Notes: generated from the letters alone by a model not told the origin. A stretch of 64,000 nucleotides of DNA from Massilia terrae (GCF_024753145.1 NZ_JANUGU010000003.1:1-64000), one strand, 5' to 3'; shown: positions 42,151-51,540, counted from the first letter of the stretch. Translations and numbers: made by a program.

Positions 42151-43941
42151 TTAGAACAGCTCTGCGTCAAGCGCCAGCAGGTTGGATGCGCCGGAGCGCG
42201 CCTGGCGGATCAGCATCGCGGTCTCAGGGTACAGGCGGCCGAAATAGAAGCGCGCCGTGGCCAGCTTGGCTTCGTAGAAGCGGTCGCCCGAATCCTTCTT
42301 CTCCAGCGCGATCTTCGCCATCTGCGCAAAGAAGTAGCTGAATACCAGGTGACCCACCACGCGCAGGTAAGGCACGGCCGCCGCGCCCACTTCGTCCGGG
42401 TTCTGGAAGGCCTTCATGCCGATTTCCATCGACAGCTTGGTGACCTTCTCGCCCAGTTCGCCCAGCGGCGTGATGAACTCCGACAGTTCTTCGGACAGGC
42501 CGTTGTCCTCGACGAAGGCGCGGATCTTCTCGCCGAACTTGCGCAGCTTGGCGCCGTTGTCGAGCAGGACCTTGCGGCCCAACAGGTCCAGCGACTGCAC
42601 GGTGTTGGTGCCTTCGTAGATCATGTTGATGCGGGCATCGCGCACATACTGCTCCATGCCCCACTCGGCGATGTAGCCGTGGCCGCCGTAGACCTGCAGC
42701 GCTTCCGAGGTCGCGATCCAGCCATTGTCGGTGATGAAGGCCTTCACGATCGGCGTGAGCAGCGCGACTTCATCGGCGGCATCCTTGCGCGCGTCTTCGT
42801 CCGGGTGCGACAGCTCGCGATCGATTTGCAGCGCCACGTAGGAGGTCATGGCGCGCGCGCCTTCGGCATAGGCTTTCGCGGTCAGCAGCATGCGGCGCAC
42901 GTCCGGGTGCACGATGATCGGGTCGGCCGGGCGGTCCGGCGCCTTCGGGCCGGACAGGCTGCGCATCTGGATGCGGTCCTTGGCGTACACCAGCGCGTTC
43001 TGGTACGCGACTTCGGTCAGGCCGAGCGACTGCATGCCGACGCCGAGGCGCGCCGCGTTCATGAAAACGAACATCGCTTGCAGGCCCTTGTTCGGCTGGC
43101 CGATCAGCCAACCCTTGGCGCCGTCCAGGTTCATCTGGCAGGTGGCGTTGCCGTGAATGCCCATTTTCTCTTCGATTGCGCCGCAGGTGATGCCATTGCG
43201 CTCGCCCGGCTGGCCGTCCGCGTTGGGCAGGAACTTCGGCACGATGAACAGCGAGATGCCCTTCGAGCCTTCGGGCGCGCCCGGCAGGCGGGCCAGCACC
43301 AGGTGCACGATGTTCTCGGACATATCGTGTTCGCCGGCCGAGATGAAGATCTTGGAGCCGGTGATGCTGTACGAGCCGTCGGCCTGCGGCTCGGCCTTGG
43401 TGCGCAGCAGGCCCAGGTCGGTGCCGCAGTGCGCCTCGGTCAGGCACATGGTGCCGGTCCATTCGCCCGACACCAGCTTGGGCAGGTAGACCTTCTTCTG
43501 CTCGTCCGAGCCGTGCTCCTTCAGGCACTCGTAGGCGCCGTGCGACAGGCCGGGATACATCGACCAGGCCTGGTTGGCCGAATTGAGCATCTCGTAGAAG
43601 GAGTTATTGAGCGCCACCGGCAGGCCCTGGCCGCCGTACTCGGGATCGCACGCCAGCGCGGCCCAGCCGCCTTCGACATACTGTTTATACGCTTCCTTGA
43701 AACCCTTCGGCGTGGCGACCTTCCTGGTCTCCTTGTCGTAGTGGCAGCCTTCGCGGTCGCCGCTGTGATTCAGCGGGAACAGCACTTCCTGCGTGAACTT
43801 CGCACCCTCTTCCAGCACCTGGTTGATGATGTCGGCGTCGATTTCCTGGTAACGCGGCAGGTTCTTGAATTCCTCGCCCACGTTGAGCAGTTCATGCAGC
43901 ACGAACTGCATGTCCCGGATTGGCGCGACGTACTGACCCAT
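42151..43941 (-). CDS. Acyl-CoA dehydrogenase
   Basis: This 596-residue FAD enzyme introduces the 2,3 double bond in acyl-CoA at the start of beta-oxidation. Visible features are GEWTGTMCLTEAHCGTDLG and ITGSKIFISAGEHD of the FAD/substrate site, then VQVYGGHGYIAEWGMEQYVRDARI with the C-terminal catalytic area. The extended C-terminal domain puts it in the roughly 590-residue family typical of beta- and gammaproteobacterial long-chain enzymes. It is the first enzyme gene after the TetR regulator, with 36 bases between them. Confidence 0.93.
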   Translation of the reverse strand: MGQYVAPIRDMQFVLHELLNVGEEFKNLPRYQEIDADIINQVLEEGAKFTQEVLFPLNHSGDREGCHYDKETRKVATPKGFKEAYKQYVEGGWAALACDPEYGGQGLPVALNNSFYEMLNSANQAWSMYPGLSHGAYECLKEHGSDEQKKVYLPKLVSGEWTGTMCLTEAHCGTDLGLLRTKAEPQADGSYSITGSKIFISAGEHDMSENIVHLVLARLPGAPEGSKGISLFIVPKFLPNADGQPGERNGITCGAIEEKMGIHGNATCQMNLDGAKGWLIGQPNKGLQAMFVFMNAARLGVGMQSLGLTEVAYQNALVYAKDRIQMRSLSGPKAPDRPADPIIVHPDVRRMLLTAKAYAEGARAMTSYVALQIDRELSHPDEDARKDAADEVALLTPIVKAFITDNGWIATSEALQVYGGHGYIAEWGMEQYVRDARINMIYEGTNTVQSLDLLGRKVLLDNGAKLRKFGEKIRAFVEDNGLSEELSEFITPLGELGEKVTKLSMEIGMKAFQNPDEVGAAAVPYLRVVGHLVFSYFFAQMAKIALEKKDSGDRFYEAKLATARFYFGRLYPETAMLIRQARSGASNLLALDAELF

Positions 43942-43977
43942 GTTGATCTCCTGATGTTTTGTTGACTGGCGCGGCGC

Positions 43978-44580
43978 TCAGCCGCCCTGGTTGGGATTGC
44001 GGTAATTTTCGATCAGCCGCTCGAAGCCGCGGCGGGCGCGCTCGATCGCGCCGGGGATGCGCAGGAAGCGCGCGTCATGGTGCAGGGCGAGGATCAGGCC
44101 ATACATCTCGTACACCAGTTGCTGGGCATCGGTGCCGGCTTTCAGGTCGCCGCTGTCGATCGATTGCTGCACGCCGCGCAGCAGCGCGCTTTGCCAGGCC
44201 TGCACCATCGCCACCAGCTGCTCGCGGATCGGGCCCGGGCGGTCGTCGTATTCCACCGCGCCGCTGATGTAGATGCAGCCGGATGCGATCTCCACCGACA
44301 CCCGTTTGACCCAGCGTTCGTACATCGCCTCCAGGCGCGGCAGGCCGCGTGGCTCCTGGATGCTGGGATAGAACACCTCCTGCTCGAAGCGCTGGTGATA
44401 GAGCTTGATGACTTCCATCTGCAGGTCTTCGCGCGAGCCGAAATGCGCGAACACGCCGGATTTGGACATGTTCATCCGGTCGGCGAGCACGCCGATGGTC
44501 AGCCCTTCCAGGCCGTCGCGGCTGGCGAGCTGCAGCGCCACGTCGAGGATGGCGGCCCGCGTCATCTCGCCCTTGCGCAT
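43978..44580 (-). CDS. TetR/AcrR family regulator of the beta-oxidation operon
   Basis: This 200-residue protein has a TetR-type N-terminal helix-turn-helix (TIGVLADRMNMSKSGVFAHF at about residues 26-45) and a helical ligand-binding C-terminal domain (ASGCIYISGAVEYDDRPGPIRE). It is the promoter-proximal gene of the beta-oxidation operon, so it is likely an acyl-CoA-responsive repressor that also controls itself. A possible operator lies about 55 bases upstream. Confidence 0.9.
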   Translation of the reverse strand: MRKGEMTRAAILDVALQLASRDGLEGLTIGVLADRMNMSKSGVFAHFGSREDLQMEVIKLYHQRFEQEVFYPSIQEPRGLPRLEAMYERWVKRVSVEIASGCIYISGAVEYDDRPGPIREQLVAMVQAWQSALLRGVQQSIDSGDLKAGTDAQQLVYEMYGLILALHHDARFLRIPGAIERARRGFERLIENYRNPNQGG

Positions 44581-44635
44581 GAATTTGGTCGAAGTGCTAA
44601 TAGCAGTACCCGTTTTTAAGGATCGAAAAAAATCC

Positions 44636-44647
44636 GAACGCTCGTAC
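44636..44647. promoter_or_regulatory. Possible TetR-type operator
   Basis: GAACGCTCGTAC is a near-palindrome (arms GAACG/CGTAC around CT) in the 230-base A+T-richer region upstream of the TetR gene. Similar short palindromes are common operators for regulators of acyl-CoA metabolism. A second palindrome, TGCTAATAGCA, lies at 44595-44605. Neither has been shown to bind. Confidence 0.35.
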
Positions 44648-44811
44648 TATTATCTACCAGCCGTGAAATGTCAAACGAGAACTTTAGAGCTGAGGTTCTA
44701 CTAGGTGGGACGGTCTTGCATCGACTCAAGATAACATGAAAACATCTTGGTACGGCGCGTTGCCGGCGCGACAGCAATTACTGCGTGGTAACATCCCGGC
44801 AGGAGAAAAAC

Positions 44812-45363
44812 ATGACCAGACAAACCCTTGCCGCCCTGCTTTGCGCAGTGGCTTTAACCGCATGCACCTCTGCCACTGTGCGGAAGGCGGAGGCGGAATA
44901 TCAGCAAAGCCGCGTCGCCTACGGCGCCGTGGTGGCCGTCAAGCCGGCCGATATCGCCGGGCAGTGCGCCAGCATGCCGCATCCGTCGTTCGCGCCGGTG
45001 TGCAATAGTCCGGCCAACTATGACCAGGCGCGGGTCGCCGTGTTGAACAGCACCCGGATGGTGTCGGGCTGGGTGTTCGTGCCGAAGGACTGGAAGGTGC
45101 GGTACGGCGCGATCGTGAAGCTGGATCCGTATGGCACGGTGGTCGCGACCGAGCTGGCCGCCGCCCAGCAACGCCGCGGCTGCGAGTGGAAAGGCTACGA
45201 GCTCGATAAGGTGACCGGCAAGGACCGCCTCTCCATCGCGGAAGGCGTCGCCACCGGGCTGCTGATCCTGCCATCGCTGGCAGTCACGCTGGACGATTCC
45301 TTCCACGAAGGCGGCGTCGAATGCGACGGCTGGTCGTTCAGGAAGCTGCTGCACTACAGCTAA
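44812..45363 (+). CDS. Hypothetical lipoprotein
   Basis: This 183-residue protein has a lipobox (VALTAC) after a short basic and hydrophobic leader, so it is probably membrane-anchored in the periplasm. The mature part has a short helix (KAEAEYQQSRVAYGA), several cysteines (AGQCASM, APVCNS, RGCEWKG, VECDGW) that could pair, and a hydrophobic stretch LLILPSLAVTL. I do not recognise a family. AGGAG lies about six bases before the ATG. The gene stands alone, divergent from the TetR gene. Confidence 0.75.
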   Translation: MTRQTLAALLCAVALTACTSATVRKAEAEYQQSRVAYGAVVAVKPADIAGQCASMPHPSFAPVCNSPANYDQARVAVLNSTRMVSGWVFVPKDWKVRYGAIVKLDPYGTVVATELAAAQQRRGCEWKGYELDKVTGKDRLSIAEGVATGLLILPSLAVTLDDSFHEGGVECDGWSFRKLLHYS

Positions 45364-45385
45364 GCGCATTTCAGATAATAGAGAA

Positions 45386-45490
45386 CGTCGTTCCCGCGCA
45401 CGCGGGAATCCCATTTTGCACGCGCACCGCATCAATCAAACGTAGCGGTTTGCGTGAGAAATGAGGTTCCCGCTTTCGCGGCAACGACGG
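45386..45490. repeat. Two-arm palindromic repeat, diverged inner part
   Basis: The left arm CGTCGTTCCCGCGCACGCGG and the right arm GTTCCCGCTTTCGCGGCAAC plus GACGG face each other across about 55 bases that differ from the other copies. It sits between the convergent lipoprotein and S4-protein genes. Confidence 0.75.
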
Positions 45491-45513
45491 TGACTATTTA
45501 ACGCCGCCGCGCA

Positions 45514-45891
45514 TTATTCACCGCCGGCGCGGTCGATCGCTCTTCTATCACGCTTGGTCGGCCGGCCCTTGATACTGGTGCCCGGCTCCGGGAACAGCCG
45601 CCGCGCCTCCTGGTCGCGCTCGCGCCGCACCACGCTTTCCTCGGTTTCGCTATACAAGGTGCGCGCCACCGGCGCCGGGCCGCGCACGTCCGACAGCGCC
45701 TGCACCACCACCTCCCAGCGGTCCGCGCCATTGTCGATGGCGATCTTGTCGTTCACCTTCACCGCGCGCGCCGGCTTCACCGGCTCACCGCCGATGCGCA
45801 CCCGGCCGCGGTCCACCGCGTCCGCCGCCAGCGAGCGCGTCTTGAAGAAGCGCGCCGCCCACAGCCATTTGTCGATCCTGACGTTATCCAT
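45514..45891 (-). CDS. hslR: S4-domain RNA-binding protein (Hsp15 type)
   Basis: This 125-residue protein has an N-terminal S4 RNA-binding domain (VRIDKWLWAARFFKTRSLA, then GGEPVKPARAVKVND) and a basic C-terminal tail. This is the layout of HslR/Hsp15, which binds stalled 50S subunits carrying a nascent chain and helps recycling. Length is close to the E. coli protein (133). It follows the clsB gene by 12 bases and is probably the end of that operon. Confidence 0.9.
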   Translation of the reverse strand: MDNVRIDKWLWAARFFKTRSLAADAVDRGRVRIGGEPVKPARAVKVNDKIAIDNGADRWEVVVQALSDVRGPAPVARTLYSETEESVVRRERDQEARRLFPEPGTSIKGRPTKRDRRAIDRAGGE

Positions 45892-45903
45892 TTCCTTCTT
45901 CCT

Positions 45904-47064
45904 TCAAGCGTAGCCGACCGCGAACAGCCGCATCGCCAGCTTGTACAGCCGGTACGCCACGCCATAACTCGTGCGGCGGCACCAGCCCAGTTGCCTCATG
46001 TCTTCCAGCGCGACCGGCACCGCGTCCAGCAGGCCGCGCTCCACGTGCTTGCGCACGGTAGCAGCGAACACGGGATCGCGCACCACCACGTTCGCCTCCT
46101 GGTTCACGAACAGCGACAGCCCGTCGCAATTGCTCGATCCAACCGTGGCCCAAGCCTCGTCCACCACCGCCACCTTGCCGTGCAGCTGGGTCTTGCGGTA
46201 CTCGTAGATCTTCACGCCCGCCATCAGGAGGCGCGGATAGAACGAGTGCGCGACCATGTCCTGCAACCTGAATTCGCCGACGCCGATCACCAGCCGCACG
46301 TCGACACCGCGGCGCGCCGCCTGCATCAGCGCTTCGCGCAACTTGCGGCCCGGCGCGAAGTAGGGGTTCGCCAGCAGCACGCTGCGGCGCGCGCGGCCGA
46401 TCGCCTGCAGGTAAGCGCGCTGGATCGTGCGGCGGTGGCGCAGGTTGTCGCGTACCACGAACGCGGCCAGCATCGGCCGCTCGCCCGTCCCGATCGGCTG
46501 GCGCCGCATCTCGCGGAACAGGCCGATCCGGCGCACCAGGTTCATGTGGCCGACGCGTGCCCACTGGGCCTGCGCCTCGCGGTGGACGTGGGCCACCAGC
46601 GGCCCGCGCACCTCGACCGCGAAATCCCAGCGCGGCGCCGGCAGCGGCTTCTTCGGATCGTAGTCGCAGAACCAGTCGTCGTTGACGTTGATGCCGCCGA
46701 CGAAGGCCAGCTCGCGGTCGATCACGGCGATCTTGCGGTGGCTGCGCGCCACGCCGCGCCGGAACCAAGGGTTGAAGATGCGGTAGTGGACGCCGCCTTC
46801 CAGCAGCGCCATGCCGAGCCGCGACGCGACCCGGCTGCCACTGCCGAACCAGTCCACGATCACGCGCACCTTGACGCCGCGGGCCGCGGCCCGCAGCAGC
46901 GCGTCGCGCACCGCGTTGCCGACCTTGTCCTCGGCCCAGATATAGGTCTCGAAGAAGATATCGTAGCGCGCCGCATCGATCGCCGCGATCAGCGCCGGAA
47001 AAAAGGCGATGCCGCTTTCGAGAAGGGTGATGTCATTGGCGGCTACATACGTCAATGAACGCAT
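45904..47064 (-). CDS. clsB: Cardiolipin synthase B-like phospholipase D-family enzyme
   Basis: This 386-residue enzyme has two HKD motifs: H109-x-K111-x4-D116 (SHRKIAVIDREL) and H295-x-K297-x4-D302 (LHGKVAVVDEA). It lacks the N-terminal membrane helices of ClsA, which matches ClsB, an enzyme that joins phosphatidyl groups to make cardiolipin. The upstream gene encodes an endonuclease/exonuclease/phosphatase protein like E. coli YbhP, which also neighbours clsB there. I chose the ATG before RSLTYVAAND, four bases after the YbhP-like stop; frames upstream are antisense-like. Confidence 0.92.
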   Translation of the reverse strand: MRSLTYVAANDITLLESGIAFFPALIAAIDAARYDIFFETYIWAEDKVGNAVRDALLRAAARGVKVRVIVDWFGSGSRVASRLGMALLEGGVHYRIFNPWFRRGVARSHRKIAVIDRELAFVGGINVNDDWFCDYDPKKPLPAPRWDFAVEVRGPLVAHVHREAQAQWARVGHMNLVRRIGLFREMRRQPIGTGERPMLAAFVVRDNLRHRRTIQRAYLQAIGRARRSVLLANPYFAPGRKLREALMQAARRGVDVRLVIGVGEFRLQDMVAHSFYPRLLMAGVKIYEYRKTQLHGKVAVVDEAWATVGSSNCDGLSLFVNQEANVVVRDPVFAATVRKHVERGLLDAVPVALEDMRQLGWCRRTSYGVAYRLYKLAMRLFAVGYA

Positions 47065-47068
47065 GGGG

Positions 47069-47884
47069 CTATGACAATTCCAGGTTGGCGACGATCGGCG
47101 CGTGGTCGGACAGCCTGGCCCACAGCGTGCCGTGCAGGACCTGCGCTTCCGCGACCTTGAAGCCGCGCACGTAGATGCGGTCGAGGCGGAACCAGGGCAG
47201 CGCGGCCGGGAAGGTGCGGGCCGGCCGCAGCCGCGTTTCGCGCCCCGCCAGGCTGCGCACCAGGTCACCCAGCGCATTGCGCGGCGAGAGCGAGTCGAAC
47301 ACTTCGGTCACACCGAGCTCGCGGCGCAGGCGGTCCGATAGCGTGTTGCGCCAGTCGTTGAAGTCGCCGGCGATGATGACCGGTTCGCCCTTGGGCGCCG
47401 ATTCGTGCACCGCATCGATCAGCGCCTGCGCCTGGCGTCCGCGGCTGCCTTCGAACAGACCGAGGTGCACCACGTAGCAGTGGACCTGGCCGGAGGGCGT
47501 GTCGAGCACGCAGTGCAGGATGCCGCGCTGCTCGTAGGCGTGGTCCGAGATGTCGGTGTTGCGCGTGTTTTCGATCGGGAACGCGCTGAGCAGCGCGTTG
47601 CCGTGGTGGCCATGGTCGTACACCGCGTTCATGCCGTAGGCCGAATGGTGCGACTCGCCGGCGAAGAATTCATGCTGGGCCGATTCCGGCCAGTGGCGAC
47701 GGTGCGCCTGGTCGTTGGTGCCATAGCGCGCCTGGATGCGGTCATGGCGGCCCTGCACCTCCTGCAAAAACACGATGTCGGCGTCGAACTGCGCGATGGC
47801 TTTTTTCAGGGCAATGACCCGTGGCTGGCTGCGCAGCGAAGTCACGCCTTTGTGGATGTTGTAGGTGGCAACCCGAATCTTCAT
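47069..47884 (-). CDS. Endonuclease/exonuclease/phosphatase-family protein (YbhP-like)
   Basis: This 271-residue protein of the DNase I-like metal-dependent phosphodiesterase fold has IRVATYNIHKGV at the start, DIVFLQEVQGRHD with the catalytic glutamate, IIAGDFNDWRN, and SDHAPIVANLEL at the end. The fold hydrolyses nucleic-acid or phospholipid/inositol phosphoesters. Its placement directly before clsB suggests a role with phospholipid, as proposed for ybhP. No signal peptide is visible. Confidence 0.9.
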   Translation of the reverse strand: MKIRVATYNIHKGVTSLRSQPRVIALKKAIAQFDADIVFLQEVQGRHDRIQARYGTNDQAHRRHWPESAQHEFFAGESHHSAYGMNAVYDHGHHGNALLSAFPIENTRNTDISDHAYEQRGILHCVLDTPSGQVHCYVVHLGLFEGSRGRQAQALIDAVHESAPKGEPVIIAGDFNDWRNTLSDRLRRELGVTEVFDSLSPRNALGDLVRSLAGRETRLRPARTFPAALPWFRLDRIYVRGFKVAEAQVLHGTLWARLSDHAPIVANLELS

Positions 47885-47957
47885 GGGAATATTCTAACCC
47901 CATCAGTCCGTGTCGGGCCGGAATCACCGGGCAATCGTGCGAGATGAGCGGGCCGGC

Positions 47958-48416
47958 TCAGTCGGCCTTCGGCGGGTAGTGCCGGGGCAATTGCAGGACG
48001 GCTTCCGCGTTGGAGGACGAGAAGCAGCGGTCGGCCGCTTCCAGCAGGGGCAGCCAGGCGTATTGCGTGTGTTCGCGCGGACTGAGGATGACCGGGATGT
48101 CGCGCGGCACGCAGACCGAGAACACGTGCTCGGTGTTGTGGGTGACACCGGGCGCGTAACGGTGGCGCCAGGTCTGGTAGATCTCGTAGATGTTGGACAG
48201 GTGCCAGTCGATGAGGCGGATGCGCTCGCCGTCGGCGACGATGCCGGTTTCCTCGAACAGTTCGCGGGTCGCAGTCTCGATCAGCGGCTCGTCCGGGCGG
48301 TCCAGGGAGCCGGTCACCGACTGCCAGAAGCCGGGCCGGTCGGCGCGTTCGATCAGCAGCACTTCGAGGTCCGAGGTGTGGATTACGACGAGGACGGATT
48401 CGGGGATTTTGTGCAT
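47958..48416 (-). CDS. nudB: Dihydroneopterin triphosphate pyrophosphatase (Nudix)
   Basis: NudB removes pyrophosphate from dihydroneopterin triphosphate in folate synthesis. The 152-residue protein has a Nudix box from G36 to G58: GSLDRPDEPLIETATREL and then FEETG. It has one extra residue between the first glycine and glutamate, compared with the strict consensus, as is common in burkholderial NudB. The C-terminal EHTQYAWLPLLEA is typical. It lies downstream of aspS, separated by a terminator-like hairpin that may lower read-through. Confidence 0.9.
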   Translation of the reverse strand: MHKIPESVLVVIHTSDLEVLLIERADRPGFWQSVTGSLDRPDEPLIETATRELFEETGIVADGERIRLIDWHLSNIYEIYQTWRHRYAPGVTHNTEHVFSVCVPRDIPVILSPREHTQYAWLPLLEAADRCFSSSNAEAVLQLPRHYPPKAD

Positions 48417-48432
48417 CTTGTCGTTACATGCA

Positions 48433-48465
48433 AAAAGGGCCGCGTTTGTTCAACCCGGCCCTTTT
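48433..48465. terminator. Terminator-like hairpin between aspS and nudB
   Basis: The arms AAAAGGGCCG and CGGCCCTTTT enclose a 13-base loop. T-tracts follow on both strands, so it can end the aspS transcript reading minus. nudB starts soon after and may depend on read-through or its own promoter. Confidence 0.78.
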
Positions 48466-48485
48466 CTTTTTCAACTCACAGCGAT

Positions 48486-50288
48486 TCAAGCAACTTTCTG
48501 CTCAGTGCGCAGGCGGATGTGCAGCTCGCGCAGCTGCTTCTCGTCGACTTCCGACGGCGCGCTGGTCAGCAGGCACTGGGCGCGCTGGGTTTTCGGGAAC
48601 GCGATCACGTCGCGGATCGACTCGGAGCCGGTCATCAGCGTGATCAGGCGGTCCAGGCCGAACGCGAGGCCGCCGTGCGGCGGCGCGCCGTACTGCAGCG
48701 CGTCGAGCAGGAAGCCGAACTTGGCGCGCGCTTCCTCGGCATTGATCTTCAGCGCGCGGAACACCTTGCTCTGCACTTCCTCGCGGTGGATACGGATCGA
48801 ACCGCCGCCCAGCTCCCAGCCGTTCAGCACCATGTCGTAGGCCTTGGCGATGCAGGCGCCCGGATTCGTCTCCAGCATGTCCTCGTGGCCGTCCTTCGGC
48901 GCGGTGAACGGGTGGTGGGTCGCGGTCCAGCGGTCGTCTTCCTCGTCGTACTCGAACATCGGGAAGTCGATCACCCACAGCGGCGCCCACACGTCGTCGA
49001 ACAGGCCGGCCTTCTTGCCGAACTCGGAGTGGCCGATCTTCACGCGCAGCGCGCCGAGCGCGTCGTTGACGACCTTCGCCTTGTCGGCGCCGAAGAAGAT
49101 CAGGTCGCCGTCCTGGGCGCCGGTCAGTTCCAGCACCTGGGCCAGGGCGTCATCCGACAGGTTCTTCACGATCGGCGACTGCAGGCCGTCACGGCCCTTG
49201 GCCTTCTCGTTGACCTTGATGTAGGCCAGGCCCTTGGCGCCGTAGATCGCCACGAACTGGGTGTAGGCGTCGATCTCCGAACGCGGCATCGCACCGCCCT
49301 GCGGCACGCGCAGGCCGACCACGCGGCCGCCGGCCATGTTGGCGGCGCTGTTGAAGACCTTGAACTCGACCGACTTCATCACCTCGGTCAGTTCGGTGAA
49401 TTCGAGCTTGACCCGCATGTCCGGCTTGTCCGAGCCGTACTTGCCCATCGCGGTGGCGTAGTCCATCACCGGGAACGGGTTCGGCAGGTCGATGCCGCGC
49501 GTGGTCTTGAACACGTGGCGCATCATGTCTTCGAACAGGTCGCGGATCTCCTGCTCGGTCAGGAACGAGGTCTCGCAGTCGATCTGGGTGAATTCCGGCT
49601 GGCGGTCGGCGCGCAGGTCTTCGTCGCGGAAGCACTTGGTGATCTGGTAGTAGCGGTCGAAGCCGGACACCATCAGCATCTGCTTGAACAGCTGCGGCGA
49701 CTGTGGCAGCGCGAAGAAGTGGCCGGCGTTCACGCGCGACGGCACCAGGTAGTCGCGCGCGCCTTCCGGGGTCGACTTGGTCAGCATCGGGGTCTCGATG
49801 TCGATGAAACCGAGCGCGTCGAGGTAGTTGCGGACGGCCATCGAGACCTTGTAGCGCAGGCGCAGGTTGTCCTGCATCTGCTGGCGGCGCAGGTCGAGCA
49901 CGCGGTGGGTCAGGCGGGTGGTCTCGGACAGGTTGTCGTCGTCCAGCTGGAACGGCACCGGCACCGAAGGGTTCAGCACTTCCAGGCCGGTGGCCACGAC
50001 TTCGATCTTGCCCGACTTGAGGTTGGCGTTGATCGTGCCCTCCAGGCGCGGGTTCACGGTGCCGGTCACGCGCAGGCAGTATTCGTTGCGCACGTGCTCG
50101 GCGGCCTTGAACACCTCGGCGTTGTCCGGATGGCAGACCACCTGCACCAGACCCTCGCGGTCGCGCAGGTCGATGAAGATCACGCCGCCGTGGTCGCGGC
50201 GACGGTGCACCCAGCCGCACAGGCTGACAGTTTGGCCCAGCAGTTCTTCGGTCACGAGGCCGCAATAGGTGGTACGCATGGAGGACAT
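48486..50288 (-). CDS. aspS: Aspartyl-tRNA synthetase
   Basis: AspRS charges tRNA-Asp (a non-discriminating type may also charge tRNA-Asn). The 600-residue protein has the N-terminal anticodon-binding OB domain ([20 protein letters not shown]), class II motif 2 area ([20 protein letters not shown]), the bacterial GAD insertion and the C-terminal motif 3 block ([13 protein letters not shown]). The ATG begins [10 protein letters not shown] second ATG three codons later is possible but has no better ribosome site. It lies 35 bases after the DUF502 gene. Confidence 0.97.
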   Translation of the reverse strand: MSSMRTTYCGLVTEELLGQTVSLCGWVHRRRDHGGVIFIDLRDREGLVQVVCHPDNAEVFKAAEHVRNEYCLRVTGTVNPRLEGTINANLKSGKIEVVATGLEVLNPSVPVPFQLDDDNLSETTRLTHRVLDLRRQQMQDNLRLRYKVSMAVRNYLDALGFIDIETPMLTKSTPEGARDYLVPSRVNAGHFFALPQSPQLFKQMLMVSGFDRYYQITKCFRDEDLRADRQPEFTQIDCETSFLTEQEIRDLFEDMMRHVFKTTRGIDLPNPFPVMDYATAMGKYGSDKPDMRVKLEFTELTEVMKSVEFKVFNSAANMAGGRVVGLRVPQGGAMPRSEIDAYTQFVAIYGAKGLAYIKVNEKAKGRDGLQSPIVKNLSDDALAQVLELTGAQDGDLIFFGADKAKVVNDALGALRVKIGHSEFGKKAGLFDDVWAPLWVIDFPMFEYDEEDDRWTATHHPFTAPKDGHEDMLETNPGACIAKAYDMVLNGWELGGGSIRIHREEVQSKVFRALKINAEEARAKFGFLLDALQYGAPPHGGLAFGLDRLITLMTGSESIRDVIAFPKTQRAQCLLTSAPSEVDEKQLRELHIRLRTEQKVA

Positions 50289-50323
50289 ATTATTTTCTAT
50301 CCAGGTTGGTTGATTCGTTGAAT

Positions 50324-50911
50324 TCATTCGGGGGCGACGACGCCCATCGAGACGATGTACTTGAGCGCCGCGTCCACCGTCATGTCCAGCTCGACGACCT
50401 TGCTGCGCTCCATCATCAGGAAGAAGCCGGAGGTCGGGTTCGGCGTCGTCGGCACGTACACGCTGACGTAGTCGCCCTGCAGGTGGTTCTTGACGTCGCC
50501 GCCGGGGGTGCCGGTCAGGAAGGCGATGGTGTGCGATTCGGCGTGCGGATACGGGATCAGCACGGCCTTGCGGAAGGCGTTGCCGTTTGACGAGAACAGC
50601 GTGTCCGACACTTGCTTGACGCTGCCGTACAGCGAGCTGATCACCGGGATGCGGGCCAGCAGGCGCTCCCACTGGCGCAGCACGAAGTTGCCGATCAGGT
50701 TGTTGGTGAACAGGCCGATCAGGAACACGACGGCGATGGTCAGCACCGCGCCCACGCCCGGCAGGTCGAAGCCGATCAGGTGGCGTGGCTGCCAGGCTTC
50801 CGGCACCAGCAGCAGCGACTGGTCCAGGGTGCCGATGACGAGGTTCAGCACCCAGGCGGTGATCGCCAGGGGAACCACGACCAGCAGGCCGGTGATGAAA
50901 TATTTGCGCAT
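50324..50911 (-). CDS. DUF502 membrane protein
   Basis: This 195-residue inner-membrane protein has two helices (residues 5-25 and 55-75) and a cytoplasmic or periplasmic C-terminal part. The DUF502 blocks include [19 protein letters not shown] and [18 protein letters not shown]. The gene lies between fmdB and aspS, an order that I recall as widely conserved in betaproteobacteria. Molecular function is unknown. Confidence 0.92.
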   Translation of the reverse strand: MRKYFITGLLVVVPLAITAWVLNLVIGTLDQSLLLVPEAWQPRHLIGFDLPGVGAVLTIAVVFLIGLFTNNLIGNFVLRQWERLLARIPVISSLYGSVKQVSDTLFSSNGNAFRKAVLIPYPHAESHTIAFLTGTPGGDVKNHLQGDYVSVYVPTTPNPTSGFFLMMERSKVVELDMTVDAALKYIVSMGVVAPE

Positions 50912-50955
50912 CGTGTTCTCGTTATGTTCGGCGGCCGCACTGCGCGGCCGGCGTT

Positions 50956-51201
50956 TTAGTCACTGCTGGCGCCGGTCTTGGCCGACTGTTCGGACGAGCC
51001 GCCGCCGGACGACGAAGAGCCGCCACGGAAATCGGTCACGTACCAACCGGTGCCCTTGAGCTGGAAGCCGGCCGCGGTGATCTGCTTCTGGAAAGCCGGT
51101 TTGCCGCACGAGGGGCAGGCGGTCAAAGGCGCGTCCGAGATTTTTTGCAGCACATCTTTGGAAAACCCGCATTCAGCGCAGCGGTAGGCGTAAATCGGCA
51201 T
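50956..51201 (-). CDS. FmdB-family zinc-ribbon protein
   Basis: This 81-residue protein has two CxxC pairs forming a zinc ribbon (YRCAECGF and TACPSCGKP) at the N-terminus and the family's GFQLKGTGWYVTDF block. The C-terminal tail is Ser/Gly-rich. FmdB proteins are thought to be regulatory, but their role is unsettled. It is the first gene of the DUF502-aspS group, with a TATAAT -10 sequence upstream. Confidence 0.93.
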   Translation of the reverse strand: MPIYAYRCAECGFSKDVLQKISDAPLTACPSCGKPAFQKQITAAGFQLKGTGWYVTDFRGGSSSSGGGSSEQSAKTGASSD

Positions 51202-51236
51202 GGCAGGTACTCCGCAAAAATCTTCAAAAACCCTGA

Positions 51237-51242
51237 ATTATA
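51237..51242 (-). promoter_or_regulatory. Likely -10 element of the fmdB-DUF502-aspS operon
   Basis: A perfect TATAAT on the minus strand lies about 36 bases before the fmdB ATG. I found no good -35 at 17 bases, so only the -10 is proposed. Confidence 0.5.
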
Positions 51243-51350
51243 AAGCCTTTACAGCTTCAGTTGCCGATATGGGGGCGAATTCCCGAGTTCAACAGACTTC
51301 GGGGTTTGTGCCCATCTGTTGTTTTTCGACCGCACGATCGTACGATCCAT

Positions 51351-51521
51351 TTGCCGCAGGTCAACGCGCATGCTTAAATAGCATGATTCGACGCACGCAG
51401 CGAGGGGCAACCCAAACGCGGCCAAGAGTGAAGAAACAGAAGCGTTGCGCGATGCTGGACATCGACGCATGTCGTACAAAAACGACCGAATTGAAAGCCC
51501 GCGGACCGCGGGCTTTTTTTT
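51351..51521 (+). ncRNA. Candidate small RNA with promoter and terminator
   Basis: In the 420-base gap between fmdB and the DMT gene, TTGCCG (51351-51356), a 17-base spacer and TTAAAT (51374-51379) make a plausible promoter. A transcript starting near 51386 would end at the strong terminator AAAGCCCGC-GGACC-GCGGGCTTT with eight Ts (51494-51521). The result is about 135 nucleotides. No convincing protein frame ends before the terminator. An unrecognised small RNA or the remains of a lost gene are both possible. Confidence 0.35.
51494..51521 (+). terminator. Rho-independent terminator
   Basis: The stem AAAGCCCGC/GCGGGCTTT with loop GGACC is followed by a run of T on the plus strand. No annotated plus-strand gene lies upstream within 3 kb, so it marks an unannotated transcript. 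Confidence 0.85.
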
Positions 51522-51540
51522 GTTCCGCGTCTTCAAACAA

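Noticed and set aside
47910..50321. An 803-codon plus-strand frame opposite aspS and nudB
   Set aside because: Antisense composition; aspS on the other strand is unambiguous.
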